Assembly (NCBI RefSeq): GCF_000295935.2
Contig: NZ_ALWO02000015.1
Location: 1-46,269 of the forward strand
Reading direction: 5' to 3'
Source of the DNA: Indibacter alkaliphilus LW1
Lineage (GTDB): Bacteria; Bacteroidota; Bacteroidia; Cytophagales; Cyclobacteriaceae
DNA: 46,269 nt
In this document: positions 24,109-32,865 of the stretch, one piece after another
How the letters are laid out: every line of letters begins with the position of its first letter
Numbering within the stretch: position 1 is the stretch's first letter
Program-made: the position numbers and the translations under genes
Notes under the pieces: model-generated
The model's input: only the letters and a program-made list of their open reading frames with translations
The model's database searches: none
Told to the model about the DNA's origin: nothing

Positions 24109-25257
24109 ATGCTATTTTCATCAATTCCGGGTTTAAGTGATGTCAAAAACAAGATAGTTCAGGCTGTCAAAAATAATCATTTGGCCCATGCTTTACTCTT
24201 TCACGGTCCTGAAGGATCTGCCAACCTCAAAATGGCATTGTCGCTTGCTACCTATCTTCATTGCCATAATCCCGGTGAAGAAGATGCCTGTGGAGAGTGT
24301 GCTTCTTGTCAGAAAATGGCAAAATTAGTCCATCCTGATATGAATTTTGCTTTTCCAATGCCGGGAGAGGTCAAGGAAGACGAAGAGGAAAAAAAGAAAA
24401 AAGTAGATGTAGTAGGGTCGTTTAGAAACTTCGCCATTCAAAATGGATATGGGAATATTTCTGATTGGATTTACCAAAATGATTTTGAAAAAAAACAATT
24501 GAATATTTCAAAAGGAGCGGCTCGTCAAGTAATTCGAACTCTTTCTTTGAAGTCCTTTGAAGGAGGGTATAAAATCATGATGATTTGGTGTCCTGAATTT
24601 TTGAATACAGCCTCAGCCAATTCATTGTTGAAAATACTTGAAGAACCACCAGAGAAAACAGTCTTTTTGTTAGTGACATCTCAGCCCGAGCAGTTACTGA
24701 CTACCATTTTGTCCAGAACCCAAAAAATCATGGTGAGGGCTTTTTCAGATGAAGAGATAATGGATCACTTGGTTTCTGAAGATTTGTGCAGCAGAGAAGC
24801 TGCTGTTCAGATTGCTCCACTTGCCGATGGCAATATGAGGGAAGCATATCGTTTGATAGATCAGGTACAAGATGAAAATACAGCTTTGATCAGAGATTGG
24901 TTTAGAGCATGCTATACTGTTGATATCAATCAGATTTTTGATTTTGTAGATAAATTCAGCACCAGAGACAAGGAGGCCCAAAAATCACTCCTTCTTTCAG
25001 GGGCCAACGTATTGAGAGAAGTGATGCTGGATAAAGCACAGATTCCTAACCTTATGCGGAGCGCAGATACGGATAGGCAGTTTATTCATAATTTGGGAGT
25101 TCACGTGCTGGACGGTGAAAAAATCAGTCGCATTTATGAATTGATAAATCAGGCCTATTATCACTTGGAGAGGAATGCAAACATGAAAGTTCTATTTGGA
25201 GACCTTTCTTTTCAAATTGCAAGAGTTATGAAACCTAAGCAAACAGCATCTAGATGA
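24109..25257 (+). CDS. holB: DNA polymerase III delta' subunit
   Basis: 382 residues. Delta' is part of the clamp loader that places the sliding clamp on DNA. The N-terminal AAA+ domain has the usual 'IPGLSDVKNKIVQAVKNNHLAHALLFHGP' start. The Walker A region GPEGSANLKM lacks the GK(S/T) signature, as is normal for delta', which does not hydrolyse ATP. A four-cysteine zinc motif (HCHN...CGECASCQKM) is near residues 63-80, and 'ANSLLKILEEPPEKTVFLLVTSQPEQLLTTILSRTQ' is around 165-200, with SRT in place of the SRC of other loader subunits. It overlaps the next gene by 4 bp (ATGA), indicating translational coupling. Confidence 0.93.
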   Translation: MLFSSIPGLSDVKNKIVQAVKNNHLAHALLFHGPEGSANLKMALSLATYLHCHNPGEEDACGECASCQKMAKLVHPDMNFAFPMPGEVKEDEEEKKKKVDVVGSFRNFAIQNGYGNISDWIYQNDFEKKQLNISKGAARQVIRTLSLKSFEGGYKIMMIWCPEFLNTASANSLLKILEEPPEKTVFLLVTSQPEQLLTTILSRTQKIMVRAFSDEEIMDHLVSEDLCSREAAVQIAPLADGNMREAYRLIDQVQDENTALIRDWFRACYTVDINQIFDFVDKFSTRDKEAQKSLLLSGANVLREVMLDKAQIPNLMRSADTDRQFIHNLGVHVLDGEKISRIYELINQAYYHLERNANMKVLFGDLSFQIARVMKPKQTASR

Positions 25258-25685
25258 AAAGACTGATAGGGAGAAGAGAAAAAATAGCAATTCCTGAATG
25301 GGGTCTCATCAATGTAACAGCCAAAGTGGATACAGGAGCGTATACTTCTTCCATACATTGCGAAGGGATAAAGGAATTTGAGGACGGTGGAAAGATGTTT
25401 TTGGAATTTCAGCCCTTAGAGCCAAGTCATAAATTTTATAAGCTTGGAAAGATCAGAACAAGCAACTATACTCAAAAGAAAGTAAAGAATTCTTTTGGTC
25501 AGGCGGAAATTAGATATAAAGTCAGTACAGAAGTCCTTATGTTTGGAGAGAAGTTTCCAGCAGAGTTTACTTTAACCGACAGGTCAAAAATGAAAAACCC
25601 AATTCTATTGGGCCGGAAGCTGCTTCAGGGCAGATTTATTGTAGATGTGGAGGAAGTAAACCTTTCAAAAAAGTCTTCAAAATGA
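25254..25685 (+). CDS. RimB-like retropepsin-fold protein next to RimK
   Basis: 143 residues. The motif [11 protein letters not shown] (Asp26, Thr27, Gly28) matches the active-site loop of retropepsin-like aspartic proteases, and the late '[18 protein letters not shown]' resembles the second conserved loop. The family is often named 'ATP-dependent zinc protease', but no HExxH or similar zinc motif is present here. In Pseudomonas a protein of this family (RimB) lies beside rimK and affects its activity; the same order here, with 4-bp overlaps on both sides, supports a role in controlling RimK. Cytosolic, no signal peptide. Proteolytic activity is unproven. Confidence 0.85.
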   Translation: MKRLIGRREKIAIPEWGLINVTAKVDTGAYTSSIHCEGIKEFEDGGKMFLEFQPLEPSHKFYKLGKIRTSNYTQKKVKNSFGQAEIRYKVSTEVLMFGEKFPAEFTLTDRSKMKNPILLGRKLLQGRFIVDVEEVNLSKKSSK

Positions 25686-26596
25686 AAATTGCAATTTTAT
25701 CAAGAAACCCTCATTTGTATTCTACAAGAAGACTTGCGGAAGCGATTAAGGAAGCTGGGCACGAAGCGCAGATTGTAGATCACTCTTTATGTGATCTTAT
25801 TATTGAGCAGGTGGGCCCGTCTATTATTTATAAAGGAGAAAAACTCGAGGGGATTGATGCAATCATCCCAAGAATCGGAGCTTCTGTTACTTTTTACGGG
25901 ACAGCAGTGGTCAGGCAATTTGAGTTGATGGGTACATTTTCTGCTGTAGAATCCCAAGCTATTGTGAGAAGCAGAGATAAGCTGAGAAGTCTCCAGATTC
26001 TGTCAAGGGCTGGGTTGGGTATGCCTAAAACAGCATTTACAAATTTTTCTAAAGGTGGAGAAAAAGCCCTTATCGAGAGAGTGGGAGGTGCACCATTGAT
26101 TATCAAACTTCTTGAAGGAACTCAGGGTCTTGGAGTGGTTTTAGCAGAAACAAAAAAAGCCGGTCAATCTGTAATAGAGGCTTTCCATGGACTAAAAGCT
26201 AGGATCATTGTCCAGGAATTTATCAAAGAAGCAAAAGGTGCTGATATTAGAGCTTTCGTGGTAAATGGAAAAGTAGTAGGAGCCATGAAAAGGCAGGGAG
26301 CTGAAGGTGAGTTCCGATCCAACCTGCACAGAGGAGGGAAAGCCACTGTAATCAAACTTTCAAGAGCCGAAAAAACAGCAGCCTTAAATGCCGCCAAAGC
26401 CTTGGGGCTTGATATTGCTGGAGTGGATATGCTTCAATCTGAAAGAGGTCCTCTTATCCTTGAAGTAAATAGTAGCCCGGGGCTAGAAGGAATAGAAAAG
26501 GCCACTGGAGTCAACATTGCGGGAGAAATTGTAAAATTTATAGAAGGAGCTGTAAATAAGCAGCCTTTGAAAAGGAAAATCAAAAATGAACCATAA
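25682..26596 (+). CDS. rimK: RimK-type ATP-grasp ligase (ribosomal S6 glutamylation)
   Basis: 304 residues. RimK adds glutamate residues to the C-terminus of ribosomal protein S6. The ATP-grasp signature is clear: '[22 protein letters not shown]' near 97-118, '[19 protein letters not shown]' near 137-155, '[22 protein letters not shown]' near 182-203, and the Mg-binding '[18 protein letters not shown]' near 258-275. The length matches E. coli RimK (300). A related MptN/LysX ligase is less likely. It overlaps the RimB-like gene by 4 bp and hemC by 11 bp. Confidence 0.92.
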   Translation: MKIAILSRNPHLYSTRRLAEAIKEAGHEAQIVDHSLCDLIIEQVGPSIIYKGEKLEGIDAIIPRIGASVTFYGTAVVRQFELMGTFSAVESQAIVRSRDKLRSLQILSRAGLGMPKTAFTNFSKGGEKALIERVGGAPLIIKLLEGTQGLGVVLAETKKAGQSVIEAFHGLKARIIVQEFIKEAKGADIRAFVVNGKVVGAMKRQGAEGEFRSNLHRGGKATVIKLSRAEKTAALNAAKALGLDIAGVDMLQSERGPLILEVNSSPGLEGIEKATGVNIAGEIVKFIEGAVNKQPLKRKIKNEP

Positions 26597-27524
26597 AATC
26601 CGAATCGGTACAAGAGGCAGCAAACTGGCTCTTTGGCAAGCCTATCATGTAGCAGACTTGCTAAAAGCCAAAGGGCTTGATAGCGAAATTGTGATCATTG
26701 AAACCAAGGGCGATAAGGTTTTGGACGTTTCTATTGCCAAAATCGGGAGTAAGGGAGTCTTTACCGAAGAGCTTGAAGACCAGTTGGCATCAGGAATTAT
26801 CGATATTGCTGTGCATAGCGCTAAAGATATGCAGTCTTCACTTCCTGAAGGGTTTGAACTCATTGCTTTTACTGAAAGAGAAAAAGTAAATGACATCATT
26901 TTAAGCCACCAAGAGGATATCGATTACAAGAACCCAGATAAGTCCCTGGTGCTCGGTACTTCTTCTACTAGAAGAGTAGCTACCCTCAAACACTTTTATC
27001 CCCACATCAAAACAGTGGAAGTCCGCGGCAATCTTCAAACCAGAATAGCAAAGATGGAATCCGGAATTTGTGATGCATTACTGCTTGCCTATGCTGGAGC
27101 ACATAGAATGGGATATAATGAAAAAATAAGGCATCTTTTGTCCTTGGAGGAGTTTACACCTGCTGTAGGGCAGGGCTCCGTGGCGATAGAATCTTCAAAA
27201 GGGTTGAATACTGAAATAAGAAATCAAATTATCAAAGCCTGTCACCATGAGGAAACCGGGTGGCGTCTTTTGGCCGAACGTGCCTATCTAAGAGTGTTGG
27301 AAGGAGGGTGTAGCATACCTGTTTTTGCCTTGGCCATCATTGAAGGAGATATGCTGAAGCTTAAAGGGGGGATTGTTAGCTTGGCAGGAGATAAAAGAAT
27401 TGTGGAAGAAGTCGAGGGAGAAAAAGTCAAGGCCGAAACACTTGGAAAGAAACTTGCTGATAAGGTTCTTAACAGTGGAGGTGATAAAATATTGAAAGAA
27501 ATTAAATCCACACTGAATCAATGA
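26586..27524 (+). CDS. hemC: Hydroxymethylbilane synthase (porphobilinogen deaminase)
   Basis: 312 residues. HemC joins four porphobilinogen molecules into hydroxymethylbilane in tetrapyrrole synthesis. The opening '[18 protein letters not shown]', '[19 protein letters not shown]', '[16 protein letters not shown]' and '[14 protein letters not shown]' are intact, and Cys242 in LEGGCSIP is the cysteine that carries the dipyrromethane cofactor. Its start lies 11 bp inside rimK and its stop overlaps the PPIase start (ATGA), so it is coupled to both. Other heme genes are absent here except hemE at 5016. Confidence 0.96.
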   Translation: MNHKIRIGTRGSKLALWQAYHVADLLKAKGLDSEIVIIETKGDKVLDVSIAKIGSKGVFTEELEDQLASGIIDIAVHSAKDMQSSLPEGFELIAFTEREKVNDIILSHQEDIDYKNPDKSLVLGTSSTRRVATLKHFYPHIKTVEVRGNLQTRIAKMESGICDALLLAYAGAHRMGYNEKIRHLLSLEEFTPAVGQGSVAIESSKGLNTEIRNQIIKACHHEETGWRLLAERAYLRVLEGGCSIPVFALAIIEGDMLKLKGGIVSLAGDKRIVEEVEGEKVKAETLGKKLADKVLNSGGDKILKEIKSTLNQ

Positions 27525-28366
27525 GAAAGGTCAATTTATGCTTTATAGCCGTGTTTTTAGGTGTATTTCTTATTTCTTGTGTATCTGAAAAGGACTATTT
27601 GATCAAAATCGAAACCAGACATGGAGACATGTATGCAATTTTATTTGACGAAACTCCGAAACACAAAGGCAATTTCATTGACTTGGCAAAAGCAGGGCGT
27701 TTTGATTCCACGGAATTCCATAGAGTCATTCAAAATTTTATGATTCAGGGAGGGGATGTTTTTGGAAAAGAAAAATTACCGGAAGAAGAGTGGTATACAA
27801 TACCAGCAGAGATCAGGCCTGGACTTATTCATAGCAAAGGTATGATAGCTGCGGCACGTCAGGGTAACAATGTCAACCCTGAAAGAAGATCAAGCGGATC
27901 CCAGTTTTACATTATTCAAGGAAAAGTCTATTCCAAAGAAGAATTGGTCACAGATATGAAATTGTTGTCAGAGACATTTTTTAAATATATTCAATTAGGA
28001 AGTAATGTCGAGCTCAAAGAAAAGTATAGCGAACTTTATGAAGCAAAAGAATTTGACGCCCTGAATAAGATGATGCTGGATGAGAAGCGCAATCTGGAGC
28101 AGTTTTTTGGAGTCAACTTGGAAAAGCCGATAACGCCGCAACAAGTAGAGGCATACACCACAGTAGGAGGAACTCCTCATCTGGATGATGAATATACTGT
28201 ATTTGGGAAAGTTATTCAAGGATTGGAAGTAATGGAGAAGATCGCAGAGGAGAAAACCGGTCCTCGGGATAAACCAATCAATCCGGTGTGGATGAAAGTG
28301 AGTGTTGAACAAATGCCAAAATCTGCAATATCCAAGCAGTTTGGTTATGAATACATGGAAAAATGA
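27521..28366 (+). CDS. Lipoprotein cyclophilin-type peptidyl-prolyl isomerase
   Basis: 281 residues. A type II signal peptide ends at ISC (Cys20). The cyclophilin domain has 'IETRHGDMYAILFDETPKHKGNF', the catalytic-Arg strand 'FHRVIQNFMIQGGD' near 68-81 and 'SGSQFYIIQG' near 127-136. About 65 mostly helical, charged residues (near 140-205) are inserted before the last part 'TPHLDDEYTVFGKVIQGLEVMEKIAEEKTGPRDKPI'. The protein is therefore longer than a minimal cyclophilin (about 165) and likely helps protein folding in the periplasm or at the outer membrane. It overlaps hemC and the next gene by 4 bp each. Confidence 0.9.
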   Translation: MRKVNLCFIAVFLGVFLISCVSEKDYLIKIETRHGDMYAILFDETPKHKGNFIDLAKAGRFDSTEFHRVIQNFMIQGGDVFGKEKLPEEEWYTIPAEIRPGLIHSKGMIAAARQGNNVNPERRSSGSQFYIIQGKVYSKEELVTDMKLLSETFFKYIQLGSNVELKEKYSELYEAKEFDALNKMMLDEKRNLEQFFGVNLEKPITPQQVEAYTTVGGTPHLDDEYTVFGKVIQGLEVMEKIAEEKTGPRDKPINPVWMKVSVEQMPKSAISKQFGYEYMEK

Positions 28367-29280
28367 AAAAAGTACTTATTACAGGATCAAATGGATTGTT
28401 AGGGCAAAAGCTAATCAAAAAATTAAAAGATAATAAGGCTATTGAGTTATTTGCAACAGGAAGAGGTGAGTCCAGACTCCCTGAAAGCTGGCAAGGAGAT
28501 TATGAATGGATAAGTCTTGATGTCTGTGATAAAAGTGCTGTTTTAGAATTGATTGCGAAGAAAATTCCTGATTGTGTCATTCACACAGCAGCCATGACAC
28601 AGGTAGATGATTGTGAAGCAGATCAGAATGCTTGTTGGGAATCCAATGTTACGGCTGTTCGAAATCTTATAGAAGCATGTGAAAAAAACCAAGTTCATCT
28701 TATTCACCTTTCCACAGATTTTATTTTTGATGGGAAAGACGGTCCTTATGATGAATCTGCTTCAGCTAATCCAGTGAATTACTATGGAGAAACTAAGCTT
28801 GCGGCAGAGGAGCTGATCAAGGCATCGAAATGCAAATGGGCCATCGCAAGAACTGTTTTGGTATATGGGGTAGCCGCAGATATGAGCAGATCCAATATTA
28901 TCCTTTGGGTAAAAAATTCATTAGAACAAAGAAAAAAGATCAATGTTGTGACCGATCAATGGAGAACTCCTACTCTTGCCGAAGATTTGGCTGAGGGTTG
29001 TATTTTGTTGATGGAAAAAGGTTCAGAGGGGATTTTCAATATATCAGGAGAGGATTTTCTGACGCCTTATGACATGGCTATGCAGACCGCAGAGTACTTT
29101 GGGTTGGATAAATCAATGATTAAGAAAGCCGATTCAAGTAATTTTTCGCAGCCGGCCAAGAGGCCAATGAAGACAGGATTTGTTATCGACAAGGCAAAAA
29201 GGGAGTTGGGCTACAGCCCCAAAAGTTTTATGGACGGAATTGGTATTTTATCAAAACAACTTAAATTAGCCGATTCTTAA
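28363..29280 (+). CDS. RmlD-like NAD(P)-dependent sugar-nucleotide reductase (SDR)
   Basis: 305 residues with the extended-SDR pattern: the Rossmann motif TGSNGLLGQ at residues 7-15, 'VIHTAAMTQVDDCE' near 72-85, the catalytic YxxxK in 'NYYGETKLAAE' near 143-153, and the late 'GFVIDKAKRELGYSPKSF'. The sequence is close to dTDP-4-dehydrorhamnose reductase (RmlD), but no other rml genes are beside it, so another sugar nucleotide or a general reductase is possible. It overlaps the PPIase gene by 4 bp and is the end of the overlapped run; the transporter gene follows 39 bp later. Confidence 0.85.
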   Translation: MKKVLITGSNGLLGQKLIKKLKDNKAIELFATGRGESRLPESWQGDYEWISLDVCDKSAVLELIAKKIPDCVIHTAAMTQVDDCEADQNACWESNVTAVRNLIEACEKNQVHLIHLSTDFIFDGKDGPYDESASANPVNYYGETKLAAEELIKASKCKWAIARTVLVYGVAADMSRSNIILWVKNSLEQRKKINVVTDQWRTPTLAEDLAEGCILLMEKGSEGIFNISGEDFLTPYDMAMQTAEYFGLDKSMIKKADSSNFSQPAKRPMKTGFVIDKAKRELGYSPKSFMDGIGILSKQLKLADS

Positions 29281-29319
29281 AATTAAAATTTTCACTTAAA
29301 ATCAATTAATTCAAATAAT

Positions 29320-30708
29320 ATGGCAATGAATTCAGATACCCAAGGAAGAGGCCAATGGGGTTCCAGTTTGGGTTTTATTATGGCTGCAGCCGGTTCTGCT
29401 GTGGGATTGGGGAACATTTGGAGGTTTCCATATCTCACTGGAGAAAATGGAGGAGGAGCTTTTGTATTCGTTTATGCAATATGTGTTCTTCTCATCGGAC
29501 TCCCCCTTTTGCTGAATGAAATTGCCCTTGGACGTAAATCCGGGAAAAATCCTATAGGAGCTATTAAAGCAACCGGTGGAAATGGGTTTTGGCAGATAGC
29601 TGGTGTGTTGTGTATCCTAGTCTGTTTCTGTGTGCTCAGTTATTATTCTGTAATTGCTGGCTGGACAATTGGGTATATTTTTACAGAATTGATCAATATC
29701 CCAGTGGATTTTGAAGAATTTCAGGATACGCCACAATATGTGGTACCGCTTTGTTTCCTATTCATCTTTATGACAATCGGAGTTGTGCTGGGTGGAGTAT
29801 CGGGTGGAATTGAGAAAGCGGCGAAATTCTTAATGCCTGTTCTTTTCGTAATTATCATATTTATTGCTGGAAGGGCGGTTACACTAGAAGGGGCAAGTGC
29901 CGGGATTGAGTATTATTTATATCCGGATTTCTCCAAAATCACCACCAAGGTCATTTTACAGGCACTTGGTCAGGCGTTTTTCTCCATGTCTGTAGGATGG
30001 GGACTAATGATTACTTTTGGTTCATACTTACCTAAGAAAAGCAATATTGTCCAATCTTCAGGTTGGATTGCCGGTATGGATAGTATGGTAGCACTTTTGG
30101 GAGGTCTGATGGTGTTCCCTGCTTTATTTGCATTGCTACCTGGAAAAGATCCTGCAGGTGGTCCTGCCTTGGTTTTTGAGGTTTTACCAAAAGTTTTTGA
30201 TGCAATGCCAGGAGGTAATTTCATTGGTGCAATGTTCTTCTTATTGTTATTGGTAGCTGCTTTGACTTCTAGTATTTCAATGTTGGAGGTACCTGTTTCT
30301 TATTTTATCGATGAGAAAAAATGGAGCAGAAAGAAGGCAACATGGTCAATTGGAATTGCAGCAATGTTTTTGTCAATCCCATCTGCGCTTTCCTCAATTG
30401 AAGGAAATTACTTCAATGAGTTGACCATTACTTTTCTCGGAAATACCCAAGAAGGGTTCTTTGCCATCATGGACTTCACCTTCGGTACTTTTGCAGTGGT
30501 AGTGATTTGCCTCATGTTGAGTTTGTATACTGGCTGGGCCAAAAAAATTGGCGATTATGCCAATGAGTTGGCAGAAGGTTCTCCAGGCTTCAAAGGATTT
30601 TTGAGATCAGCGTGGATTTTCTTTATCAAGTGGGTTTGCCCAATTGTTATTGCATTGGTATTGCTTGACTTACTGGGGATCTTCGGGACGCCACAGGAGG
30701 GCGGTTAA
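29320..30708 (+). CDS. Sodium-dependent transporter of the NSS (SNF) family
   Basis: 462 residues with about 11 transmembrane helices. The family's first helix with its unwound part is clear: 'GFIMAAAGSAVGLGNIWRFPYLTGENGGGAF' spans about residues 18-49, with the sodium-site residues in GSAVGLGNIWRFP. The sixth helix 'FFSMSVGWGLMITFGSYL' is near 222-239. Bacterial members (LeuT, MhsT, TnaT) import amino acids with sodium; the particular substrate is not clear here. The protein starts with a short polar tail. A strong terminator follows. Confidence 0.93.
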   Translation: MAMNSDTQGRGQWGSSLGFIMAAAGSAVGLGNIWRFPYLTGENGGGAFVFVYAICVLLIGLPLLLNEIALGRKSGKNPIGAIKATGGNGFWQIAGVLCILVCFCVLSYYSVIAGWTIGYIFTELINIPVDFEEFQDTPQYVVPLCFLFIFMTIGVVLGGVSGGIEKAAKFLMPVLFVIIIFIAGRAVTLEGASAGIEYYLYPDFSKITTKVILQALGQAFFSMSVGWGLMITFGSYLPKKSNIVQSSGWIAGMDSMVALLGGLMVFPALFALLPGKDPAGGPALVFEVLPKVFDAMPGGNFIGAMFFLLLLVAALTSSISMLEVPVSYFIDEKKWSRKKATWSIGIAAMFLSIPSALSSIEGNYFNELTITFLGNTQEGFFAIMDFTFGTFAVVVICLMLSLYTGWAKKIGDYANELAEGSPGFKGFLRSAWIFFIKWVCPIVIALVLLDLLGIFGTPQEGG

Positions 30709-30734
30709 AAGACTTGTTGTGACATTAAATCAGG

Positions 30735-30762
30735 AAAGAGGGGTTTCGCGCCCCTCTTTTTT
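30735..30762 (+). terminator. Terminator of the transporter gene
   Basis: A perfect 9-bp stem AAAGAGGGG (30735-30743) with its complement at 30751-30759 around a 7-nt loop, ending in six T. It closes the transcription unit that may begin at rpmE2 or the GlmU-like gene. Confidence 0.9.
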
Positions 30763-30835
30763 CGTTTATATGTTTAAATATGTATTTTAAATTAATAAAT
30801 ATGTATATTGTCGGACAAATCAACCCCAACTGACA

Positions 30836-31207
30836 ATGAAAGTTCTTGTAGTAGATGATGATGCTATTAATAGACTAATCCTAAAGAAAGTTTTTGAAAA
30901 GGAAAATCACGAAGTTTTTACTGCCAATAATGGGGTGGAAGCTATTGATATTCTAGAAGAGCAGGCTGGCTTTGATCTGGTAATTACCGATATCATGATG
31001 CCTCAAATGGACGGACTGGAGCTTTTGGCCAAAATTAAACATAATAAGAAGATTAATAAGCTGCCCATCATTGGCTTGACAGCAGGAAATGTTGATTATT
31101 TTAGAAATGCTACTAAGCTTTCCTTTGATATACTTCTTCAAAAGCCAATGGATTTTTATGAAATTTATGCTATTGCTCAAAAACAGGCAAGTAAAGGGCT
31201 GGACTGA
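30836..31207 (+). CDS. Single-domain response regulator (CheY-like receiver)
   Basis: 123 residues, only a receiver domain. The acidic pocket DDD at residues 7-9, phospho-acceptor Asp52 in 'VITDIMMPQMDG', Thr82 in 'IIGLTAG' and Lys103 in 'LLQKPMD' are all present. There is no DNA-binding or enzymatic output domain, so it signals through protein contacts; its kinase is not in this window. It stands alone, 128 bp after the transporter gene. Confidence 0.92.
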   Translation: MKVLVVDDDAINRLILKKVFEKENHEVFTANNGVEAIDILEEQAGFDLVITDIMMPQMDGLELLAKIKHNKKINKLPIIGLTAGNVDYFRNATKLSFDILLQKPMDFYEIYAIAQKQASKGLD

Positions 31208-31286
31208 TGCAATTACTGTTAATTATTTTTCGTTTAATATTTTGATGATTTTTGTGTAGATTGATTCAGCAAAATTTAATTAATAA

Positions 31287-31877
31287 ATGAAAAATATTAT
31301 TTTACTGTTTGTGGGCCTGATAGTGAGTAATTGTATTTTCGCTCAGGAATTTTCTATAGGTCCTAAAGTAGGGCTTTCTCAGGCAAACATTTCAGTAAAT
31401 GGAGAGGATTTTTCTTCAGGGGAAAGTGTGACAGGTTATCATGTCGGACTTTTTGTAAGAATGGGCGGTTCTTCAATCTTTGTTCAGCCTGAATTCCTTT
31501 TTACCAATACAGGAGGTACTATAATTCAAAGAACTTCTAGCAGTACGGATGTTTCATTGGATGCTAATTTCAATAGGTTTGATATCCCGATGATGTTTGG
31601 GTTTAAGCTGGCCAACTTTTTTAGAGTACAGGCAGGGCCCATCGCTTCGATATTATTAGATTATAAATTGGAAGATGCTGTTCAGTCTGCTATTGATATT
31701 GACTATAGTAATTCAACAATCGGTTATCAGGCTGGAGTCGGGCTCGATGTTGGAAATCTTATCCTAGACTTCAAGTATGAAAACTCTTTGAGCAAGATTT
31801 CCAGGAGTGTTGCCGGGTTTGAAACAGATCAGCGTCAAAACCAATTGATTATTTCTGCAGGATTCAGGCTTTTCTAA
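31287..31877 (+). CDS. PorT-like outer-membrane beta-barrel protein
   Basis: 196 residues. A signal peptide (to IFA-Q near residue 20) is followed by the pattern 'FSIGPKVGLSQANISVNG', 'GYHVGLFVRMGGSSIFVQPEFLF', 'FDIPMMFGFKLANFFRVQAGPIASILL', 'GYQAGVGLDVGNLILDFKYENSLSKIS' and the aromatic last strand 'LIISAGFRLF'. This is the outer-membrane protein group often labelled PorT family; only some members work in type IX secretion. An eight-strand barrel is inferred. It is a single gene. Confidence 0.85.
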   Translation: MKNIILLFVGLIVSNCIFAQEFSIGPKVGLSQANISVNGEDFSSGESVTGYHVGLFVRMGGSSIFVQPEFLFTNTGGTIIQRTSSSTDVSLDANFNRFDIPMMFGFKLANFFRVQAGPIASILLDYKLEDAVQSAIDIDYSNSTIGYQAGVGLDVGNLILDFKYENSLSKISRSVAGFETDQRQNQLIISAGFRLF

Positions 31878-31994
31878 CCGTATATTCTCCAAATAAATAA
31901 TTTTAATAAACTCAGGTCGTACTCATGGCCGGGTTTTTGGTTATCAATGCCAAGGGATATAGTTTTAAAAATGGTTTAATTTGTTACCATTTTC

Positions 31995-32002
31995 TATATT
32001 TG
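31995..32002 (+). promoter_or_regulatory. -7 promoter element of divIC
   Basis: TATATTTG fits TAnnTTTG and lies 21 bp before the divIC ATG. The TTG box expected 19-20 bp upstream is not well matched, so this is a partial call. Confidence 0.35.
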
Positions 32003-32023
32003 TTTGAGTCAACAATTCAGAAA

Positions 32024-32311
32024 ATGCGGAAATACCTTAAATACACCAAAAACTTTTACTTTCTGTTCACACTATTTTTTATCCTTTGGATGGTATTTAT
32101 TGATTCCAATGACATCATAACCCAGTATAAGCTTAGGTCTAAAATCAAAGAACTGGAGAAACAAAAAGAGTTTTATCTGGAGCGTAAAGAGAAAATCAGA
32201 GCAGACAGAGAAGAGTTGATGAGTAATTATGAAATGCTGGAGAAATTTGCCAGAGAACGATATTTGATGAAAAGGAAAAGTGAAGATTTATATGTGGTTG
32301 TGGAAGAGTAA
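32024..32311 (+). CDS. Septum formation initiator DivIC/FtsB family
   Basis: 95 residues from the ATG at 32024 (MRKYLKYTKN). A longer frame begins at 31925 but passes over the -7 box and lacks homology. A short cytoplasmic tail, one transmembrane helix near residues 10-26 and a periplasmic leucine-zipper-like coiled coil (about 33-72) are followed by the conserved end 'EKFARERYLMKRKSEDLYVV'. The protein likely joins FtsL- and FtsQ-like partners in the divisome. The next gene overlaps it by 20 bp. Confidence 0.85.
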   Translation: MRKYLKYTKNFYFLFTLFFILWMVFIDSNDIITQYKLRSKIKELEKQKEFYLERKEKIRADREELMSNYEMLEKFARERYLMKRKSEDLYVVVEE

Positions 32312-32843
32312 AGTATTGCCGGTATTTGTATTGTTTTTTTTCGTTGCCGTATTTTCTTCCAATGGCCAGCGGGTAATTGATGAAGAAATGAACCCACCAC
32401 TTAAAGATAGACTTTATTATGGGGGGAATTTTGGGGCTTCTTTTGGAACCATAACCTTCGTTGATATTTCCCCCTTAGTAGGGGCTATGATTACAAACAG
32501 ACTTTCCGGAGGGGTTGGAGGTACTTATCAGTATTTTAATGATAGAAGGTTCTTTGGAGGCAGTAATAGTCTTTACGGGGGTAGGGTTTTTGGCAGATAT
32601 AATATTTTCCCCAATTTCTTTGCTCATGCCGAATTTGAAAATGTCAATTACGACTGGTTTGATAATAACAGAAATGTATTTGAGAGAATATGGGTACCTG
32701 CCTTTTTTCTAGGAGGGGGGTATTTCGTTCCTTCAGGTGATAGAGGAGGCTTTAACTTTACTTTTTTGTACAATTTGTTGCATGATAACAGAAGATCTCC
32801 ATATTTTGAACCTTATGTAATCAGAGTAGGTTTTATTCTGTAA
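32292..32843 (+). CDS. Putative outer-membrane protein after divIC
   Basis: 183 residues from the ATG at 32292; a GTG 12 nt upstream is an alternative. A signal peptide (cleavage near SNG-Q, residue 26) is followed by Gly/aromatic-rich strands ('RLYYGGNFGASFGTITFVDISPLVGAMIT', 'FGGSNSLYGGRVFGRYNIFPNFFAHAEFEN', 'FLGGGYFVPSGDRGGFNFTFLYNLL') and an end 'PYVIRVGFIL'. A small barrel is inferred. It overlaps divIC by 20 bp and lies 22 bp before cysE, so it may be read with one or both. Function unknown. Confidence 0.65.
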   Translation: MWLWKSKVLPVFVLFFFVAVFSSNGQRVIDEEMNPPLKDRLYYGGNFGASFGTITFVDISPLVGAMITNRLSGGVGGTYQYFNDRRFFGGSNSLYGGRVFGRYNIFPNFFAHAEFENVNYDWFDNNRNVFERIWVPAFFLGGGYFVPSGDRGGFNFTFLYNLLHDNRRSPYFEPYVIRVGFIL

Positions 32844-32865
32844 TCACCACCTATTTACCTTACCT

